The notes beneath the pieces are model-generated. The model worked only from the letters and a program-made list of their open reading frames with translations, was not told where the DNA came from and did no database searches. Shown here one piece after another: positions 22,259 to 23,676 of a stretch of DNA of 23,676 nucleotides. The DNA comes from Candidatus Zhuqueibacterota bacterium (GTDB lineage: Bacteria > BS750m-G25). Position 1 is the stretch's first letter; each line of letters begins with the position of its first letter. A program made the translations under genes and the position numbers. The DNA lies in the NCBI GenBank assembly GCA_016783505.1, contig JADHWK010000036.1, forward strand, positions 1-23,676, read 5' to 3'.

Positions 22259-23098
22259 ATGGATTGGTTTAAAAGGGCTACAACCGGGCTGAGGACCCAG
22301 AAAAAAAGGGAGATGCCCGACGGATTATGGATTAAATGCGACTCCTGCGGCGAGATCATCTTTAAAAAGGAGCTGGCACGACACCTTTACGTCTGTCCCA
22401 AATGTGGTAATCACTTCCGCATCAGCAGCGCCAACTATCTCGCCATCCTACTGGATGAAGGGACGTTTGAGGAGATAGATTCAAATTTGAAGTCCACCGA
22501 CCCGCTGGGGTTTAAGGATACCAAAAGATATGTGGATCGTTTAAAGGAAGCGACCCTGAAAACGGGTATGACCGAGGCGGTACGCACCGGTTACGGGCAG
22601 ATTTTTTCCCGAAAAGTGGTCTTCGGGGTGATGGATTTTTCCCACCTGGGTGGTAGCGTGGGTTCCGTAGTGGGCGAAAAGATAGGCCGAGCGGTGGACC
22701 GGGCCTATCAAGGGCGACTGCCCCTCATTGTGGTCTCTGCCTCGGGGGGGATGCGGATGCAGGAGGGGGTGGTCTCCCTGATGCAGATGGCTAAAACCTC
22801 GGCCAAGCTCGCCCGGATGGCCGAGAGCAGGGTTCCCTACATTTCCGTGCTCACCAATCCCACTACCGGGGGCACCACCGCCAGCTTTGCCATGCTGGGG
22901 GACATCATCATCGCCGAGCCCAAAGCGTTGATCGGATTTGCCGGTCCCCGGGTTATCAAGCAGACCATCGGCCAGGACCTCCCCGAAGGATTTCAGCGCT
23001 CGGAGTTTCTCTTAGAACACGGCTTTATTGACTTTATCGTGGAGAGAAAAGGGCTGAAGAAAAAGCTGGGGGAATTGCTTAATTTTTTTGATCATTAA
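22259..23098 (+). CDS. accD: Acetyl-CoA carboxylase carboxyltransferase subunit beta
   Basis: A 279-residue subunit of acetyl-CoA carboxylase, which makes malonyl-CoA for fatty-acid synthesis together with AccA, AccB and AccC. The N-terminal zinc ribbon is C-x2-C-x15-C-x2-C (Cys27, 30, 46, 49), typical of bacterial AccD. The crotonase-fold body has G-A-V-like S-A-S-G-G-M-R-M-Q-E-G and T-N-P-T-T-G-G-T-T-A-S-F-A, and ends in G-F-I-D-F-I-V-E-R. ATG 22259 follows AAGGG at about 8 nt. accA is not in the window. The upstream inverted octamer array may separate its transcript from folP. Confidence 0.96.
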   Translation: MDWFKRATTGLRTQKKREMPDGLWIKCDSCGEIIFKKELARHLYVCPKCGNHFRISSANYLAILLDEGTFEEIDSNLKSTDPLGFKDTKRYVDRLKEATLKTGMTEAVRTGYGQIFSRKVVFGVMDFSHLGGSVGSVVGEKIGRAVDRAYQGRLPLIVVSASGGMRMQEGVVSLMQMAKTSAKLARMAESRVPYISVLTNPTTGGTTASFAMLGDIIIAEPKALIGFAGPRVIKQTIGQDLPEGFQRSEFLLEHGFIDFIVERKGLKKKLGELLNFFDH

Positions 23099-23132
23099 GA
23101 AATGCCTTGTGTCATAATTTGGTTTGACAATT

Positions 23133-23195
23133 AAACCCCGAAGTTTCGGAGTAACTCCTCCACTCTCCCGAAGTTACCCGTTTATGGGTTTATTT
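23133..23195. repeat. Multi-hairpin dispersed element, copy 2
   Basis: Same order as 5409-5474: CCCCGAAGTTTCGG, GTAACTCC...GAAGTTAC, CCCGTTTATGGG, then TTTATTT. It sits between accD and surE and could end the accD transcript (stem CCCGTTTATGGG then T-rich), though the T-run is short. Confidence 0.7.
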
Positions 23196-23263
23196 GGGCA
23201 GAGTCTTCAAATTATTACAGGACACCAGGGAAGACGTTAAGACATAAAAAAATAGACTTTGAT

Positions 23264-23676
23264 GTGTTGAAGGATAAGATAAATATCCTCCTGACGAATG
23301 ATGACGGTATCGCTGCTCCGGGGCTTTTTGCCCTCTGCAAAGAGATGAAAAAGCTGGGAGGGGTGACCATCGTGGCTCCAGACTCGGAACAGTCGGCGGT
23401 GGGACATGCCATCACCCTATCCGATCCCCTGAGGGTATGGGAATTTTACCGTGACGATGAGCTTTATGGCTACGCCGTGAACGGCACCCCGGCCGACTCT
23501 GTTAAATTGGCCCTGAAGGCGATCCTGAAAGAGAGGCCGCGGCTCATCGTCTCCGGGATCAACCAGGGGGTGAATACCGGGATCAATGTCATCTATTCCG
23601 GTACGGTGTCGGCGGCCACCGAGGGGACCATCAACGAAATCCCCTCCATCGCTGTATCCTTAGCCTCCTTTACCGA
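23264..23676 (+). CDS. surE: 5'-nucleotidase SurE (cut by window end)
   Basis: The N-terminal 137 codons of SurE, a metal-dependent 5'/3'-nucleotidase acting on nucleoside monophosphates. I-N-I-L-L-T-N-D-D-G gives the metal-binding Asp-Asp pair. A-P-D-S-E-Q-S-A-V-G-H and N-G-T-P-A-D-S-V-K-L-A, then V-S-G-I-N-Q-G-V-N-T-G and Y-S-G-T-V-S-A-A-T-E-G-T follow, all family motifs. The 3' end runs off the window. No ATG is available: GTG 23264 and TTG 23267 are possible, while AAGGA at 23270-23274 points to an ATA at 23279 that would give the usual start. I chose GTG 23264 with low certainty about the exact start. Confidence 0.9.
   Translation, partial: MLKDKINILLTNDDGIAAPGLFALCKEMKKLGGVTIVAPDSEQSAVGHAITLSDPLRVWEFYRDDELYGYAVNGTPADSVKLALKAILKERPRLIVSGINQGVNTGINVIYSGTVSAATEGTINEIPSIAVSLASFT

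Overview
The window reads as chromosomal DNA of an uncultured, Gram-negative-type bacterium. The signs are a predicted lipoprotein, a porin-like C-terminal remnant ending in Phe, nucleotide-sugar genes and a bacterial core-gene cluster. I cannot fix the phylum from sequence alone. The mix of ftsH, folE, folP, accD and surE with many short dispersed palindromes and octamer repeats is compatible with candidate-phylum or deltaproteobacteria-like genomes, but that is only an impression.

Region 1 (about 1-5160) is a degraded accessory region read almost entirely from the minus strand. It holds four toxin-antitoxin style modules: a nucleotidyltransferase with a broken HEPN partner, a PemK/MazF pair, an intact HI0073/HI0074-like nucleotidyltransferase-HEPN pair, and a RelE/ParE pair. 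Between them lie a lipoprotein that may be cut short and fossils of other genes: a four-helix-bundle protein N-terminus, a cytidylyltransferase N-terminus with an in-frame stop, and a porin-like C-terminus. Region 2 (5155-6218) is about 1 kb without a gene and carries dispersed hairpin repeats.

Region 3 (6219-14685) is a nucleotide-sugar locus. It has UDP-glucose 6-dehydrogenase, then UDP-glucuronate decarboxylase (UDP-xylose synthase) whose reading frame is interrupted by a 471-residue LAGLIDADG intein. Two divergently placed paralogous UDP-GlcNAc 2-epimerases follow, then a fused Gfo/Idh/MocA dehydrogenase plus left-handed beta-helix acyltransferase. Together they suggest activated xylose and N-acetylated (di)amino-uronic sugars for a surface polysaccharide. 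The aminotransferase expected between the two halves of the fusion is not in the window.

Region 4 (14749-15282) is a lone minus-strand gene for a protein with two copies of a ribbon-helix-helix-like unit in tandem. Region 5 (15602-23676) is a plus-strand housekeeping series: tRNA(CAU), tilS, ftsH, a PEGA-domain membrane protein overlapping folE, folP with a long N-terminal extension, accD and the start of surE.

Three kinds of dispersed repeat tie the regions together: an octamer array (consensus YTAATRAC), a palindrome CCCGA-N4-TCGGG, and a roughly 65-nt multi-hairpin element. The most notable item is the intein in the UDP-xylose synthase. Next come the octamer arrays, which place stop codons in all six frames, and the tandem ribbon-helix-helix protein.
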